From Microbacterium nanhaiense (GTDB lineage: Bacteria; Actinomycetota; Actinomycetes; Actinomycetales; Microbacteriaceae), in NCBI RefSeq assembly GCF_014646015.1, contig NZ_BMMQ01000009.1:62001-126000 (forward strand): a stretch of DNA of 64,000 nucleotides, in the 5' to 3' direction. A program made the translations under genes and the position numbers. This document shows, one piece after another, positions 8,023-17,383 of this stretch. Position 1 is the stretch's first letter. Each line of letters opens with the position of its first letter. Under the pieces are notes generated by a model. That model made no database searches. It saw only the letters and a program-made list of their open reading frames with translations, and had not been told where the DNA came from.

Positions 8023-8136
8023 AGGGGTTCTCCTTGAGAGTCTTCAGGGGTCGGGCGCGAGTGCTCCGTGAAGCTGAAACCACGATAGCGGCAGCTGTAT
8101 TCCCGTGAATCTAATTTTCCTGTGCGTCGCCGACGC

Positions 8137-8169
8137 CTCCCCCGCGAGGGGGAGAGCACGATCTCCCCC
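8137..8169. promoter_or_regulatory. Competing inverted repeats upstream of the ABC exporter
   Basis: CTCCCCC-GCGA-GGGGGAG (8137-8154) overlaps a second possible stem, GGGGGAGA with TCTCCCCC ending at 8169. The two stems are mutually exclusive if transcribed, or they could be tandem operator half-sites. They lie 70-100 bp upstream of the ATP-binding gene. Apart from these, the 8023-8238 gap shows only a possible -10 (TAGCGT near 8202). Confidence 0.4.
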
Positions 8170-8238
8170 ACCGGGCGGAAGCGCGCCGCCTCGGCCTTCC
8201 GTAGCGTCGGAGACACACAGCGACAGAAAGGATCCGAC

Positions 8239-9123
8239 ATGCTCGAGATCATCGGAATCACGAAACGATACGGCGAGCGCACCGTGCTCGACGACGTGTC
8301 GTTCACCGTCGGCCGGGGCCGGCTGACCGGTTTCGTCGGCGGCAACGGCGCCGGCAAGACGACGACGATGCGCATCGCGCTCGGCCTGCTCTCGCGAGAG
8401 TCCGGATCCGTGCGCCTCGACGGCACCGAGCTCACCGCCGACCGCCGCCGCGGCTTCGGATACATGCCGGAGGAGCGCGGCCTCTACCCCAAGATGAAGG
8501 TGCTCGAGCAGATCGCGTACCTCGCCCGGCTGCACGGCTTCGACAAGCGCGAGGCGACGGCGAAGGCGACCGAGATCCTCACCCAGCTGGGCCTCGAGGA
8601 GCGCCTGAACGACGGCATCGAATCGCTCTCGCTCGGCAACCAGCAGCGCGCCCAGATCGCCGCCGCGATCGTGCACGACCCCGACGTGCTGATCCTCGAC
8701 GAGCCCTTCAGCGGCCTGGATCCGCTGGCCGTCGAAACGGTCGTCGGCGTGCTGCAGGAGCGCGCGCAGCGCGGCGCCGCGGTGCTGTTCTCCTCGCACC
8801 AGCTCGACGTCGTCGAGCGGCTCTGCGACGACCTCGTCATCATCGCGGGCGGCACTGTCCGCGCCGCGGGCGAGCGCGAGGCGCTCCGCCGCGAGCACTC
8901 GAGCAACCGATACGAACTCGTCTCCTCGGGAGACGCCGGCTGGATCCGCGACGAGCCCGGCGTGGAGGTGGTCGAGTTCGACACCGGCCACGCCGTCTTC
9001 GACGTCGACGGCGAGGAGACCGCGCAGCGCGTTCTCCGGCGCGCCGTCGCGGAAGGATCCGTCACCACCTTCGCCCCGCAGCACCCCTCGCTCGCCCAGA
9101 TCTTCAAGGAGGTCGTCCGATGA
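8239..9123 (+). CDS. ABC-2 exporter ATP-binding subunit (NatA-like)
   Basis: A 294-residue ATPase. Walker A GGNGAGKTT is near residues 34-42, the signature is LSLGNQQR, Walker B is VLILDEPFSGLDP and the switch His is in SSHQLD. A C-terminal accessory domain of about 80 residues is typical of NatA/YhaQ-type subunits. It pairs with the permease at 9120 (ATGA overlap). Members of this group export Na+, drugs or lipids; the substrate here is unknown. The ATG at 8239 follows AAAGGA; the longer frame is unsupported. Confidence 0.9.
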   Translation: MLEIIGITKRYGERTVLDDVSFTVGRGRLTGFVGGNGAGKTTTMRIALGLLSRESGSVRLDGTELTADRRRGFGYMPEERGLYPKMKVLEQIAYLARLHGFDKREATAKATEILTQLGLEERLNDGIESLSLGNQQRAQIAAAIVHDPDVLILDEPFSGLDPLAVETVVGVLQERAQRGAAVLFSSHQLDVVERLCDDLVIIAGGTVRAAGEREALRREHSSNRYELVSSGDAGWIRDEPGVEVVEFDTGHAVFDVDGEETAQRVLRRAVAEGSVTTFAPQHPSLAQIFKEVVR

Positions 9124-10208
9124 ACGCGCAGCCCCTGTCCCTGCCCCAGGCCACGTACCTCGTCGCGGAGCGCGAGGTCACCACCCGCGTGCGCAGCAAG
9201 GCCTTCATCATCTCCACGCTGATCCTCCTGATCGGCATCATCGTCGGCATCGTCGCCATGAACTTCTTCGCGAATCGCGAGGAGTCGACGACGGTCGCCG
9301 CACCCGCCGAGATCGCCGCGACGCTCGGGAGCCTGCCCGGGGTCGAGATCACCGAGGTCTCCTCCGCGTCGGACGCCCGCGCACTCGTCGAATCGGAGGA
9401 GGTCGACGCCGCCGTGATCTCGAGCGCCGACTCCCCCACCGGGACGGCGATCGTCGCCCTCACCGAAGCCCCGAGCGGGCTCGTCGAGGCGCTGTCGCAG
9501 CCGCCCGCGGTCGAGCTGCTGAACCCGGACGGTGGCTGGTCGCCGATCCGCTACATCCTCGCGATCGCGTTCGGCATCGTGTTCATGATGTCGGCGATGT
9601 CGTTCGGCATGCCGGTCGCGACGAGCGTCGTCGAGGAGAAGCAGACGCGCGTGATCGAGATCCTCATCACGTCGATCCCGGCGCGCGCGCTGCTGGCCGG
9701 CAAGGTGCTCGGCAACACGCTCCTCGCCCTGGCCCAGATCGTCCTGATCGTCGCCGCGGTCGCCGTGTCGCTCGTCCTCACCGATCAGACCACGATCCTC
9801 GCGGGGCTCGGGACTCCGCTGCTCTGGTTCGCCCTGTTCTTCGTGACGGGCTTCCTGCTGATCGCGACGCTCTTCGCCGCGACGGGCGCGATGGTCTCGC
9901 GCCAGGAGGACATCAGCCAGTCGATCGCACCGATCATGTACATCGTGATGATCCCGTACTTCCTCGTGATCTTCTTCAACGACAACCCGCTCGTGATGAC
10001 GATCATGTCGTACGTGCCGTTCTCGTCGCCGGTGTCGATGCCGATCCGCCTCTTCTTCAACGAGGCCAGCTGGTGGGAGCCGATCGTCTCGATCGCGATC
10101 TCGTTCCTCGCCTTCGCCGCCGTCATCGGTCTCGCCGCGAAGATCTACGAGAACTCGCTGCTGCGGATGGGCTCGAAGGTGAAGTGGCGCGAGGCGCTGC
10201 GGAAGTAA
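9120..10208 (+). CDS. ABC-2 exporter permease subunit (NatB/YhaP-like)
   Basis: A 362-residue membrane protein. One helix (about 30-50) is followed by an extracytoplasmic domain of roughly 95 residues and then five to six helices from about 145 to the end. The VVEEKQTRVIEILITS motif after the second helix is characteristic of ABC-2/NatB permeases. Its start overlaps the ATPase stop by 4 bp. The last 86 bp overlap, antisense, the open end of the phosphotransferase gene. Confidence 0.9.
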   Translation: MNAQPLSLPQATYLVAEREVTTRVRSKAFIISTLILLIGIIVGIVAMNFFANREESTTVAAPAEIAATLGSLPGVEITEVSSASDARALVESEEVDAAVISSADSPTGTAIVALTEAPSGLVEALSQPPAVELLNPDGGWSPIRYILAIAFGIVFMMSAMSFGMPVATSVVEEKQTRVIEILITSIPARALLAGKVLGNTLLALAQIVLIVAAVAVSLVLTDQTTILAGLGTPLLWFALFFVTGFLLIATLFAATGAMVSRQEDISQSIAPIMYIVMIPYFLVIFFNDNPLVMTIMSYVPFSSPVSMPIRLFFNEASWWEPIVSIAISFLAFAAVIGLAAKIYENSLLRMGSKVKWREALRK

Positions 10209-12072
10209 CCGGGGCCGGAACGCGGCGGAGCATTTCGCGGGAAGCGTGGTCTCCGCCGCGCCGGGCCGCGTAGACGCCCGCGAGGCGCAGGCGGGCGGCG
10301 GCGGCGTACGCCGGCACGCGGTCCCAGACGGCGCCCCCGCCGAAGCCCTCGCGCAGCGCCGCCGCGCCGAGGCGCGCGCGGCCCTCCGGCAGCATCCCCT
10401 GCACCTCGCGCAGCTCCAGGTGCACCAGGAGGTTCGCGACGTCGAGGGCGCGCTCGCCGACCCCGAGGGTATCGACGTCGATGAGCCTGATCGGGGCGAT
10501 GCCGCTCGCCGGCAGCAGCAGCTGCTTATCGTGCAGGTCGCGGTGCAGCACGCCGCGCGGGCCGGATCCGCTCCGCAGGCCCCGTTCGACCAGCGCATAC
10601 TCGTCGGGCGCGTGCAGCCCGCCTCCGGCGAGGGCGCGGCGGATCGCGGCGAGCTCCTCGTCGACGCCGTGCGTCGGCAGGCCCGACGGGTCGAGCTCCG
10701 CGAGCTCGGCGAGCCCAGCGCCGACCGTCCGCCACGCCGCGCGGAAGTCGTCGCCGCCGAGGTCCCGTCCCGCCTCGAGCAGGGTCCGCTCTCCGACGCT
10801 CTCGAGGCTCAGGGTCGCGCGGGCGTCGTCCCGCCGGAGGATCCGCGGCGCGCGGAGCGTGGCGAGCCCGGTCACGCGTTCTGCCCGGTCGGCGATGCCG
10901 GCGAAGCGCGAGGCGCGCGCGAGCTTGACGAAGCGGTCCCCGCTGCGCAGCACGGCGCGGCGCCCGGCGCGGTGGGCAATCACGGTGGCGTCCGGCGTGG
11001 CCGCCGCCGCACCCGGGAGCGCCTCGTCGCCCCGGACCCGTGCGAGCGCGAGGAGAGCCTCCGCCTCGCCGAGCATCCGTTCGCACTCCGACTGCCAGCC
11101 CTCGTCCTGGCGGCGGAAGGGCTCGGCGGCGCGCCGCAGCACGCCCGCCGCGGTGTGCGCCAGCAGTGCGGCCTCGGTGATGCTGCCGCCCGCGGCGACG
11201 TAGCCCTCGCGGAGCGCGGCGCCCGCGAGCGCCCGCGGGATCCCGCGCGCGATCTCGTCGGCGGCCCAGGATCCGAGGTCGGCGTGCGGGTCGCCGACGC
11301 CCGCGCGGTCAAGGTCGATGACGAAGGTCCCCGCGGGCCCCGTGAGCACCTGATCGGCGGAGAAGTCGCCGTGCACGGGCGCGGTCCGCGTGCCCGCCGC
11401 GAGCGCCTCCCGGATCCCCTCGGCGAGCCGCGCCTCGCGCTCCGCGAGCGCCGGGAGCACCGCGGCGAGCGCGCCCGGGGCGGGCGCGTCGACCCGCCGC
11501 TCCTCCGCCGGAACTGGCGCCGCGTGCACGCCGGCGAGGATCCGGCCCGCGGCGCGGGCGTCGGCGGATCCGGAGGCCACGGCCCCCGGCACGATCCGGG
11601 TCTCGAGGACGCCGTCGTCGCCCGCCCGCACGAGTTCGGCCGTCGGCACGAGCGGCGCGAGCGCGCGGTGACCCGCGAGCGCGGCCCCGGCGCGGTCGGG
11701 GGCGTGCGCCTTGATGATCACGCCGCACTCGTCGCACCGGGCGACCCAGCGGCGCGCCGGCTTGTACGCGAGCGTCTCGGCGTGCGGGTGCCGGGCGAGG
11801 GCGGCGCGGATCCCCGGCAACGCCCGATCGGCGGCGGCCGCGACGATCGCGATGCCGAGCTCCTCCTCGGCCCGGATGAGATCGCCCGCGGCGCGCGCCG
11901 CCCGCACGAGGCGGCCGAGCTTGTCGTGCACGCCGACGGGGTAGACGACGGCCTGGGCGGGCGCACCCGCCACCCGAACCGTCGCGATGAGTGAGGTGCC
12001 CGGCTTGTACCGCAGATAGCTCGGCCGCAGGGCGAGGACGGCCGGTAGCCCCGGCAGTTCGGCATCATGCAT
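10123..12072 (-). CDS. Tandem-domain APH-like phosphotransferase
   Basis: A 649-residue protein with two kinase-like modules. Module 1 has the catalytic loop VHGDFSADQVL and metal site VIDLDRAGVGDP near residues 240-270. Module 2 has VLHRDLHDKQLLL and LIDVDTLGVG near 515-545. Both keep the HxD and D residues needed for phosphotransfer. The family includes aminoglycoside, choline and sugar kinases; a glycoconjugate-modifying kinase fits the neighbouring glycosyltransferases and exporter better than drug resistance. The start overlaps the exporter stop by 8 bp. Odd: the last 45 or so residues are low-complexity Ser/Arg/Ala, cross a hairpin and run antisense into the permease gene, so the natural stop may be lost. 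Confidence 0.8.
   Translation of the reverse strand: MHDAELPGLPAVLALRPSYLRYKPGTSLIATVRVAGAPAQAVVYPVGVHDKLGRLVRAARAAGDLIRAEEELGIAIVAAAADRALPGIRAALARHPHAETLAYKPARRWVARCDECGVIIKAHAPDRAGAALAGHRALAPLVPTAELVRAGDDGVLETRIVPGAVASGSADARAAGRILAGVHAAPVPAEERRVDAPAPGALAAVLPALAEREARLAEGIREALAAGTRTAPVHGDFSADQVLTGPAGTFVIDLDRAGVGDPHADLGSWAADEIARGIPRALAGAALREGYVAAGGSITEAALLAHTAAGVLRRAAEPFRRQDEGWQSECERMLGEAEALLALARVRGDEALPGAAAATPDATVIAHRAGRRAVLRSGDRFVKLARASRFAGIADRAERVTGLATLRAPRILRRDDARATLSLESVGERTLLEAGRDLGGDDFRAAWRTVGAGLAELAELDPSGLPTHGVDEELAAIRRALAGGGLHAPDEYALVERGLRSGSGPRGVLHRDLHDKQLLLPASGIAPIRLIDVDTLGVGERALDVANLLVHLELREVQGMLPEGRARLGAAALREGFGGGAVWDRVPAYAAAARLRLAGVYAARRGGDHASREMLRRVPAPVTSAAPRATSPSSPSAAASSRRSSRRDR
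10221..10260. terminator. Inverted repeat after the ABC-2 permease
   Basis: Perfect 10-bp arms CGCGGCGGAG / CTCCGCCGCG with a 20-nt loop, 12 bp past the permease stop. It lies inside the annotated C-terminus of the convergent phosphotransferase, which suggests that gene once ended earlier. Confidence 0.55.
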
Positions 12073-13786
12073 GGGCGGTGTCCTTCTCGTCGACGATGCG
12101 GCCGCGGCGCAGCGTGATCACGCGATCGCAGCTCTCGGCCTCTTCGGGGGTGTGCGTGACGACGATCGTCGTGCGCCCCGCGCAGAGCCGCTCGACCGCG
12201 ACCCGCACCTTCTCGGCGCTCGCGCCGTCGAGGCCCGCCATGGCCTCGTCGAGGATCACGATGCGCGCGTCGCGCAACATTCCGCGCGCGATGGCGATGC
12301 GCTGGCGCTGCCCGCCCGAGAGGGTCTCGCCCCGCTCGCCGACGGGGGTGTCGAGCCCCTCGGGCATCGTCTCGGCGAACTCGGCGACGTTCGCGGCGCG
12401 CGCGGCCTCCTCGACCTCGGCGTCGCTCGCGTCGGGGCGACCCATGCGGATGTTCTCGCGAATCGTGCCGGTGAACAGCACCGATTCCTGCAGCACGATC
12501 GCGACGTTCTCGCGCAGCGAGGCGAGCGTATAGGCGCGCAGGTCACGACCGTCGATCATGACCGAACCGGCCACGGGGTCCTGCAGGCGCAGCAGCAGCG
12601 ACGCGAGCGTCGACTTGCCGGATCCGGAGTGGCCGACGAGCGCGACGCGCTCCCCCGGGGCGATCTCGAGGTCGATGCCGTCGAGAGCCCTGGTGCCGTC
12701 TCCGTAGGAGGCGCTGACACCGCGGAACGACACGGCGCCGTCGATGCGCTGCATGCGGTGGGCGCCGGGCAGGTCGTCGAGCTCGTTGCGCGTGCCCACG
12801 AGGTCGATGATGCGCTCCCCCGACGCCGCGGCCTTGGCGATGCGGCCCGTGTACTTCGCGAGATCGCGCATCGGCTTGAACGCGCCCTTCAGGTACTGCA
12901 CGAACACGACGAGGTCTCCGGGCGTGAGGCGCCCCTCGAGCACGCCCCAGCCGCCGACGAGCAGAACCGCCGCGGTGGCGACGCCGACGAGCACGTCGGT
13001 CCAGCGCTCGAGACCCGCCGAGAGCCGCGTCGCGCGCACGCCCTCCGACAGCTCGCGATCGTTCGATTTCTGGAAGCCCTGCTCGAGCTGGTCCTCGAGG
13101 GAGTAGGCATGCACGACCTTGATCGCCCCGAAGGATTCACCGGCGGATCCGGCGAGCTCGCCCTCGCGGGTGCGCTGCACGCGGGCCGCCGAGGTGATCC
13201 GCCGCGACGCGCGCCGGGAGTGCAGCACGAAGACCGGCAGGGCCGCGGCGACGATGAGGCCCAGGCGCCAGTCGATCACGAACATCACGGCGAGCATGCC
13301 GAGGAGCGTGACGACGTTTCCGATGAGGGGCATTGCGGCGGTGACGGCGACATCGCGCAGCTTGCCGATGTCGGACACGAGCCGGTTGATGAGATCGCCC
13401 GAGCGGGTCCCCGTGTGGAAGCGCAGCGGCAGGCGCAGGGTATGCGAGAACACATCGCTCCGCACGGCGTTCATCGCCCGCGTGCCCGCGAGCGAGAAGC
13501 ACACCGTCATCAGGTACGAGGAGAGCGCGCGCAGCCCCGCCGCCGCCACCACGCCGAGCGCGCAGAGGGCCAGCAGCCCCAGGATCCCGGTGCGCTCCGC
13601 GGCGCCGGGCGCGATGACCGCATCGATCACGAACTTCAGCGGCCACGGCTCGAACAAACGGAACGCGACCTCCGCGAACATCGCGACGAAGCCGCCCGCG
13701 ATGAGGCGGCGCTCGGGCTTCAGGTACGGGCGCAGAAAGCGGAGGAGGCGGCGTCCGCGGCGGTGATCCCGCTCCTTGCCGCTCAT
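12065..13786 (-). CDS. ABC exporter, fused membrane and ATPase domains
   Basis: A 573-residue half-transporter of the MsbA/lipid-drug type. Six transmembrane helices span about 35-310. The ATPase has Walker [10 protein letters not shown] near 380, Q-loop VLQESVLF, signature LSGGQRQR, Walker B IVILDEA and switch His VVTHTPE. It would work as a homodimer in the plasma membrane. It sits between two GT4 enzymes and the phosphotransferase on one strand with near-zero spacing, suggesting it exports or flips the glycosylated product of the operon. The ATG at 13786 precedes a basic N-terminus; the longer frame is a shadow. Confidence 0.9.
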   Translation of the reverse strand: MSGKERDHRRGRRLLRFLRPYLKPERRLIAGGFVAMFAEVAFRLFEPWPLKFVIDAVIAPGAAERTGILGLLALCALGVVAAAGLRALSSYLMTVCFSLAGTRAMNAVRSDVFSHTLRLPLRFHTGTRSGDLINRLVSDIGKLRDVAVTAAMPLIGNVVTLLGMLAVMFVIDWRLGLIVAAALPVFVLHSRRASRRITSAARVQRTREGELAGSAGESFGAIKVVHAYSLEDQLEQGFQKSNDRELSEGVRATRLSAGLERWTDVLVGVATAAVLLVGGWGVLEGRLTPGDLVVFVQYLKGAFKPMRDLAKYTGRIAKAAASGERIIDLVGTRNELDDLPGAHRMQRIDGAVSFRGVSASYGDGTRALDGIDLEIAPGERVALVGHSGSGKSTLASLLLRLQDPVAGSVMIDGRDLRAYTLASLRENVAIVLQESVLFTGTIRENIRMGRPDASDAEVEEAARAANVAEFAETMPEGLDTPVGERGETLSGGQRQRIAIARGMLRDARIVILDEAMAGLDGASAEKVRVAVERLCAGRTTIVVTHTPEEAESCDRVITLRRGRIVDEKDTAHA

Positions 13787-14934
13787 GACGGCACCCGCTC
13801 GAGCGTGCGATCGACGACGTGACGCCAGGTGCGCGTGCGCTCGATCTCGTCGCGGCCGGCCTCCGCGAGCTCGCGCCGCAGCGCCGGATCCTCGGCCAGC
13901 AGGAACAGCGCCGACGCGAGCGCGTCGGTGTCGGAGGGCGCGACGAGCACCCCGGTCCGGCCGTGGTCGATGAGCTCCGGCAGCTGGCCGACGCGGGAGG
14001 CGACCACGACCGCTCCCGCCGCCAGGTACTCGAGGACCTTGAGCGGGGAAAAGTACGGGTCGCCCGTTGCGGGGTAGGGAGCGGCCGCGACGTCGATCAT
14101 GCGCAACCACCGAGGCACCTCGGACGGGGCGATCGCGCCGGTGAAGAGGGTGCGGCCGGCGATGCCGCGCTCGGCGGCGCGGGCCTCGAGCGCCTCGCGC
14201 TGCGGGCCATCGCCGATGATGACGAGGCGCGCGTCGAGCCGCGCCCCCGCGAGCTGCGCGAACGCGTCGATCAGCGTCTCGGTGCCGTGCCAGGGCTTCA
14301 GCGTGCCCACGAATCCGACCGTGAAGGGGCCGTCCCCGTCGCGCGCCTCCCACGCGAAGCGGTCGGCGTTGACGCCGTTGGGCTCCACCACGACGCGCGC
14401 GTTCGGCGCCTGCTCGAGGGCCCACGATGCGACGGGGTGCGAGACGCACACGACCACCGACGCGTCCGAGATCACCCGCCGGGCGACGGCGTCGGCGGCA
14501 TCGGCGTGCACCAGCTCGCGGTGCTCAGCCTGTTCCCGCGGCAGCGGGGCGTTGACCTCGAGCACCGAGGGCAGCCCCGCCTCGCGAGCGAAGCCCGTGC
14601 CGGCCGTCGCGAAGAGCGCGTACCGCTCGTAGACCAGGTCGAAGGGCGCGGCCGCGTGCGTCGCTTCCAGCGCGAGCGCCGTCTCCGGCTCGAGCTGCAT
14701 GAGCGCCCGTTCCCGGGCCCGCGCCGATTCCGCGCGGGGCACGGGAAGCACGTGCACCCGCAGGCGCGGCGTCGCGAGATCGCCGCTCGCGTCGCCGCCG
14801 GTGCGGCGGCAGAACAGCTCCACCTCGTGTCCGGCCTGGAGCAGGGCCCGGATCACCTCCTGGACGTGCACCGACGCGCCCTTCGTCCCGAAGACGGGAA
14901 TGCCGGGATCACCGCAGACGTATGCGACGCGCAT
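13783..14934 (-). CDS. GT4-family glycosyltransferase
   Basis: A 383-residue GT-B enzyme. The N-terminal acceptor domain starts MRVAYVCGDPGIPVFG with a Gly-rich loop (GTKGASVHVQE). The C-terminal donor domain has VEPNGVN, GFVGTLKPWHG, and the family signature SPLKVLEYLAAGAVVVAS in the place of EX7E. It overlaps the next gene by 4 bp (ATGA with the exporter). Sugar donor and acceptor are unknown. It is the third glycosyltransferase of the operon read from the promoter at 17.3 kb. Confidence 0.88.
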   Translation of the reverse strand: MRVAYVCGDPGIPVFGTKGASVHVQEVIRALLQAGHEVELFCRRTGGDASGDLATPRLRVHVLPVPRAESARARERALMQLEPETALALEATHAAAPFDLVYERYALFATAGTGFAREAGLPSVLEVNAPLPREQAEHRELVHADAADAVARRVISDASVVVCVSHPVASWALEQAPNARVVVEPNGVNADRFAWEARDGDGPFTVGFVGTLKPWHGTETLIDAFAQLAGARLDARLVIIGDGPQREALEARAAERGIAGRTLFTGAIAPSEVPRWLRMIDVAAAPYPATGDPYFSPLKVLEYLAAGAVVVASRVGQLPELIDHGRTGVLVAPSDTDALASALFLLAEDPALRRELAEAGRDEIERTRTWRHVVDRTLERVPS

Positions 14935-16118
14935 CACGCCACCTCCTCGAGAAGCGCCGACTGGCGACGCACGTCGAACTCGTCCGCGATGAGCGCGCGG
15001 GCCGACGCCGCGAGCGCCGCGGCGTAGCCGGGGTCGTCGATGAGGCGCAGGATCGCGCCGGCCAGTTCGTGCGGCGCGTGCTGCGGGACGACCAGTCCGG
15101 TCTCGCCCGCTCGCACCGCCTCGGTGATGCCGGTCACGTCCGTGGAGACGCAGGGCGTTCCGATCGCCATCGCCTCGAGCAGGACCGTCGGAAGACCGTC
15201 GGCGTTGCCATCGGATCCGACGACGCACGGGGCGACGAACACGTGCGCCCGCTCGAGCTCGTCGCGCACCTCCGCCTGCGGAAGCGGCCCCGTGAGGGTC
15301 ACGAGCTCCCCCACACCGAGCGAGGTGATGAGCGCGCGCAGCTCGTTCTCGAGCTCGCCGCCGCCCACGATGCGGCACTGCACGGGACGGCCCGCGGCGC
15401 GGAGCTCCGCGACGGCGCGGATGAGGTCGGCGAAGCCCTTCTTCTCGACGAGGCGCCCGACGGCGAGGATCACGGGCTCGCCCGTTCGCCCCGGCACGTA
15501 GGCGAAGCGGTCGAGGTCGATGCCGTTGTACACGCGGCGCAGGGGCGTGACCGAGGCGGCCGGGTACGAGCGGATCAGGTGGCGCACGTTGAAGTCGCTC
15601 ACCGTGACCACGTGCGAGGCGCCCGCGATCTTGCGGTCGACGTCGCGCGGATCCACGCTCTCGTGGAACAGATCCTTGGCGTGGGCCGTGAACGAGTACG
15701 GCACGCCCGTCAGCAACGAGGCGAGGCGCGCGACGGTCGTCGCGAGGCTCGCGAAGTGCGCGTGCAGGCGCGTCACGCCGGTGCGGCGGATCGCCAGCGC
15801 CAGCTCGATCGCCTGCCCCGCCTCGTCGTGCTCCGCCTCGAGCAGCTCGCCGAGGTGCGCGGCGAGGAGCGGCAGCTCGGGGTGTGCGCGCCGGAGGAGA
15901 GCCCAGAGCTCGGACGCCTTCGCCACGCGCGGGATCTGCTCGACGGGTGCCTGCACCTGCGCGAGCGTGTCGTGGAACCGCGTGTCGCTCGTGGGCCGCA
16001 GGGAAAAGATCCTGATGTCGGCCCCGCGGCGCTCGCGGGCGATGATCTCCGAGACGACGAAGGTCTCGCTGAAACGCGGGTACATCTTCACGACGTATCC
16101 GATGCGGTCATGCGACAT
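14934..16118 (-). CDS. GT4-family glycosyltransferase, WcaL/AmsK-like
   Basis: A 394-residue GT-B enzyme. The N-terminal MYPRFSETFVVSEI motif and RLHAHFASLA resemble exopolysaccharide transferases of the WcaL/AmsK group. The donor domain shows VYNGIDLDRF, AVGRLVEKKGF and DGLPTVLLEAMAIGTPCVST with the EX7E-like pattern. It overlaps the preceding gene by 11 bp and the following gene by 1 bp, so the operon is tightly coupled. It presumably adds a sugar to a lipid-linked or small-molecule acceptor in the cytoplasm; the product is unknown. Confidence 0.88.
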   Translation of the reverse strand: MSHDRIGYVVKMYPRFSETFVVSEIIARERRGADIRIFSLRPTSDTRFHDTLAQVQAPVEQIPRVAKASELWALLRRAHPELPLLAAHLGELLEAEHDEAGQAIELALAIRRTGVTRLHAHFASLATTVARLASLLTGVPYSFTAHAKDLFHESVDPRDVDRKIAGASHVVTVSDFNVRHLIRSYPAASVTPLRRVYNGIDLDRFAYVPGRTGEPVILAVGRLVEKKGFADLIRAVAELRAAGRPVQCRIVGGGELENELRALITSLGVGELVTLTGPLPQAEVRDELERAHVFVAPCVVGSDGNADGLPTVLLEAMAIGTPCVSTDVTGITEAVRAGETGLVVPQHAPHELAGAILRLIDDPGYAAALAASARALIADEFDVRRQSALLEEVA

Positions 16119-17295
16119 GGCGGCTCTCCTGTCGGTGTGCGCCGACGAGGTCAGCGAGGAAGTCGGGGATGCGGGCGAGGCCGCTGAGGTCGAGCTCGGG
16201 CATCGCGTGCGGGGTGCGGTGCACGGTCTGCGCCGCCCACGCGGTGATGGCGGCGGGCGAGAGCTCGCGCGGGTCGAGCACGTCGACCGCGCCGAGGCGC
16301 TCGAGCGCACGCGCCCGGACGAGCTGCTCGCGGCGGGGAGCGATCCGCGGCACGACGAGCATCGGCGTCGCCGCGGCGAGCGCCTCGCACACCGTGTTGT
16401 AGCCGCCCATGCCGACGAGAGCGGCCGCCCCGGCGATGAGCGCGGCGGCGTCGGGGGCCGAGCGCACGACGCGGATGTCGCCGCGCTCCGCGGCGATGCG
16501 GCGCACCTCCTCGACGTCGTGCTCGGGCATGTGCGGGCCGGCGACGATCACGCCGCGGTGCCCGTCCGGCATTGCGGCGCGGGCGAAGGCCCGCGCGAGC
16601 CCGGCGCCATCGCCCCCCGCGCCCACCATCGCGAGCACGTAGGGGGGTCCGCCCGTCGTGGTGACGGCGCGCGCGGCGGGGCGGCCGTGCGCGAGGTAGC
16701 CCGTGTACCGCACGTTCACCCGGCCCGGGACCTTCAGATCGGTGAGGGGGTCGTGCACGAGGGGGTCGCCGTAGACCCACACCTCGTCGTACCAGTTCTT
16801 CAGCGCCCGCGCGGTGCGCGCCTCTTTCCACTCCGGCACGGCGGTCGCGGCGTCGTCGAGCACGTCGCGCAGTCCGAGAACGATGCGCCCACCGGCGTGG
16901 CGCACGGCGTCGAGGGCGGGTTCGAGCTCGCCGCGGAAACCGCGCGCGTGCTTGTCGACGATGAGCACGTCGGGGGCGAACGACGCGAGCGCGGCGTGCA
17001 GCACGGCCTGGCGCATCGCGATGATGTGCTCGGAGCCGACCGAGAGGTGGCGCGAGCGGTAGCGCCCTCGGTCGTCCTTCGAGAGCGCGGGAATCGACAC
17101 GATGTCGCATCCGACGGGTCGCCCCGCGTGCGCCGCGTCGGGGGCGCTCGTGAGGAGCAGCAGGTCGACCGCGCCGCCGGATCCGCGCAGCGCGTGAGCG
17201 ATCGCCAGGTTGCGCCGAATGTGGCCGAGACCCTGCGCGTCGTGCGAGTAGAGCGCGACGCGGAGGTGCCTTTCGGGGTCCGTCGTGTGTGTCAT
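16108..17295 (-). CDS. MurG-like predicted glycosyltransferase
   Basis: A 395-residue GT-B protein. The N-terminus carries SHDAQGLGHIRRNLAIAHAL, the Gly-rich loop of MurG/GT28-like and related predicted transferases. The C-terminal domain has VGMGGYNTVCEALAAATPMLVVPR, the nucleotide-sugar site of this group. It is the first gene of the five-gene operon and lies behind the OmpR-type operator. The ATG at 17295 is chosen because it sits 45 bp from that operator, as in the co-regulated gene at 19590; an upstream GTG at 17304 is possible. Confidence 0.85.
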   Translation of the reverse strand: MTHTTDPERHLRVALYSHDAQGLGHIRRNLAIAHALRGSGGAVDLLLLTSAPDAAHAGRPVGCDIVSIPALSKDDRGRYRSRHLSVGSEHIIAMRQAVLHAALASFAPDVLIVDKHARGFRGELEPALDAVRHAGGRIVLGLRDVLDDAATAVPEWKEARTARALKNWYDEVWVYGDPLVHDPLTDLKVPGRVNVRYTGYLAHGRPAARAVTTTGGPPYVLAMVGAGGDGAGLARAFARAAMPDGHRGVIVAGPHMPEHDVEEVRRIAAERGDIRVVRSAPDAAALIAGAAALVGMGGYNTVCEALAAATPMLVVPRIAPRREQLVRARALERLGAVDVLDPRELSPAAITAWAAQTVHRTPHAMPELDLSGLARIPDFLADLVGAHRQESRHVA

Positions 17296-17329
17296 GTCAC
17301 CCACGATGACAGTCGGCGATGAGACGCCT

Positions 17330-17355
17330 ATGACCCGTCCATGAGGGGCCTCTTA
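17330..17355 (-). promoter_or_regulatory. Putative OmpR-type regulator box upstream of the glycosyltransferase operon
   Basis: The minus strand reads TAAGAGGCCCCTCAT followed by GGACGGGTCAT. It matches a plus-strand element at 19531 in 19 of 26 positions. TCAT words recur at about 11-bp steps, as expected for an OmpR-class dimer. It ends 45 bp before the ATG at 17295. Confidence 0.6.
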
Positions 17356-17383
17356 GAGAACCGCTGGCGCGGCTCCCGGCGGG

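Noticed and set aside
10123..12072. Aminoglycoside resistance gene
   Set aside because: It has APH-like catalytic motifs, but the tandem-domain layout and glycosyltransferase/exporter context argue for a biosynthetic kinase. There is no specific resemblance to a resistance enzyme.
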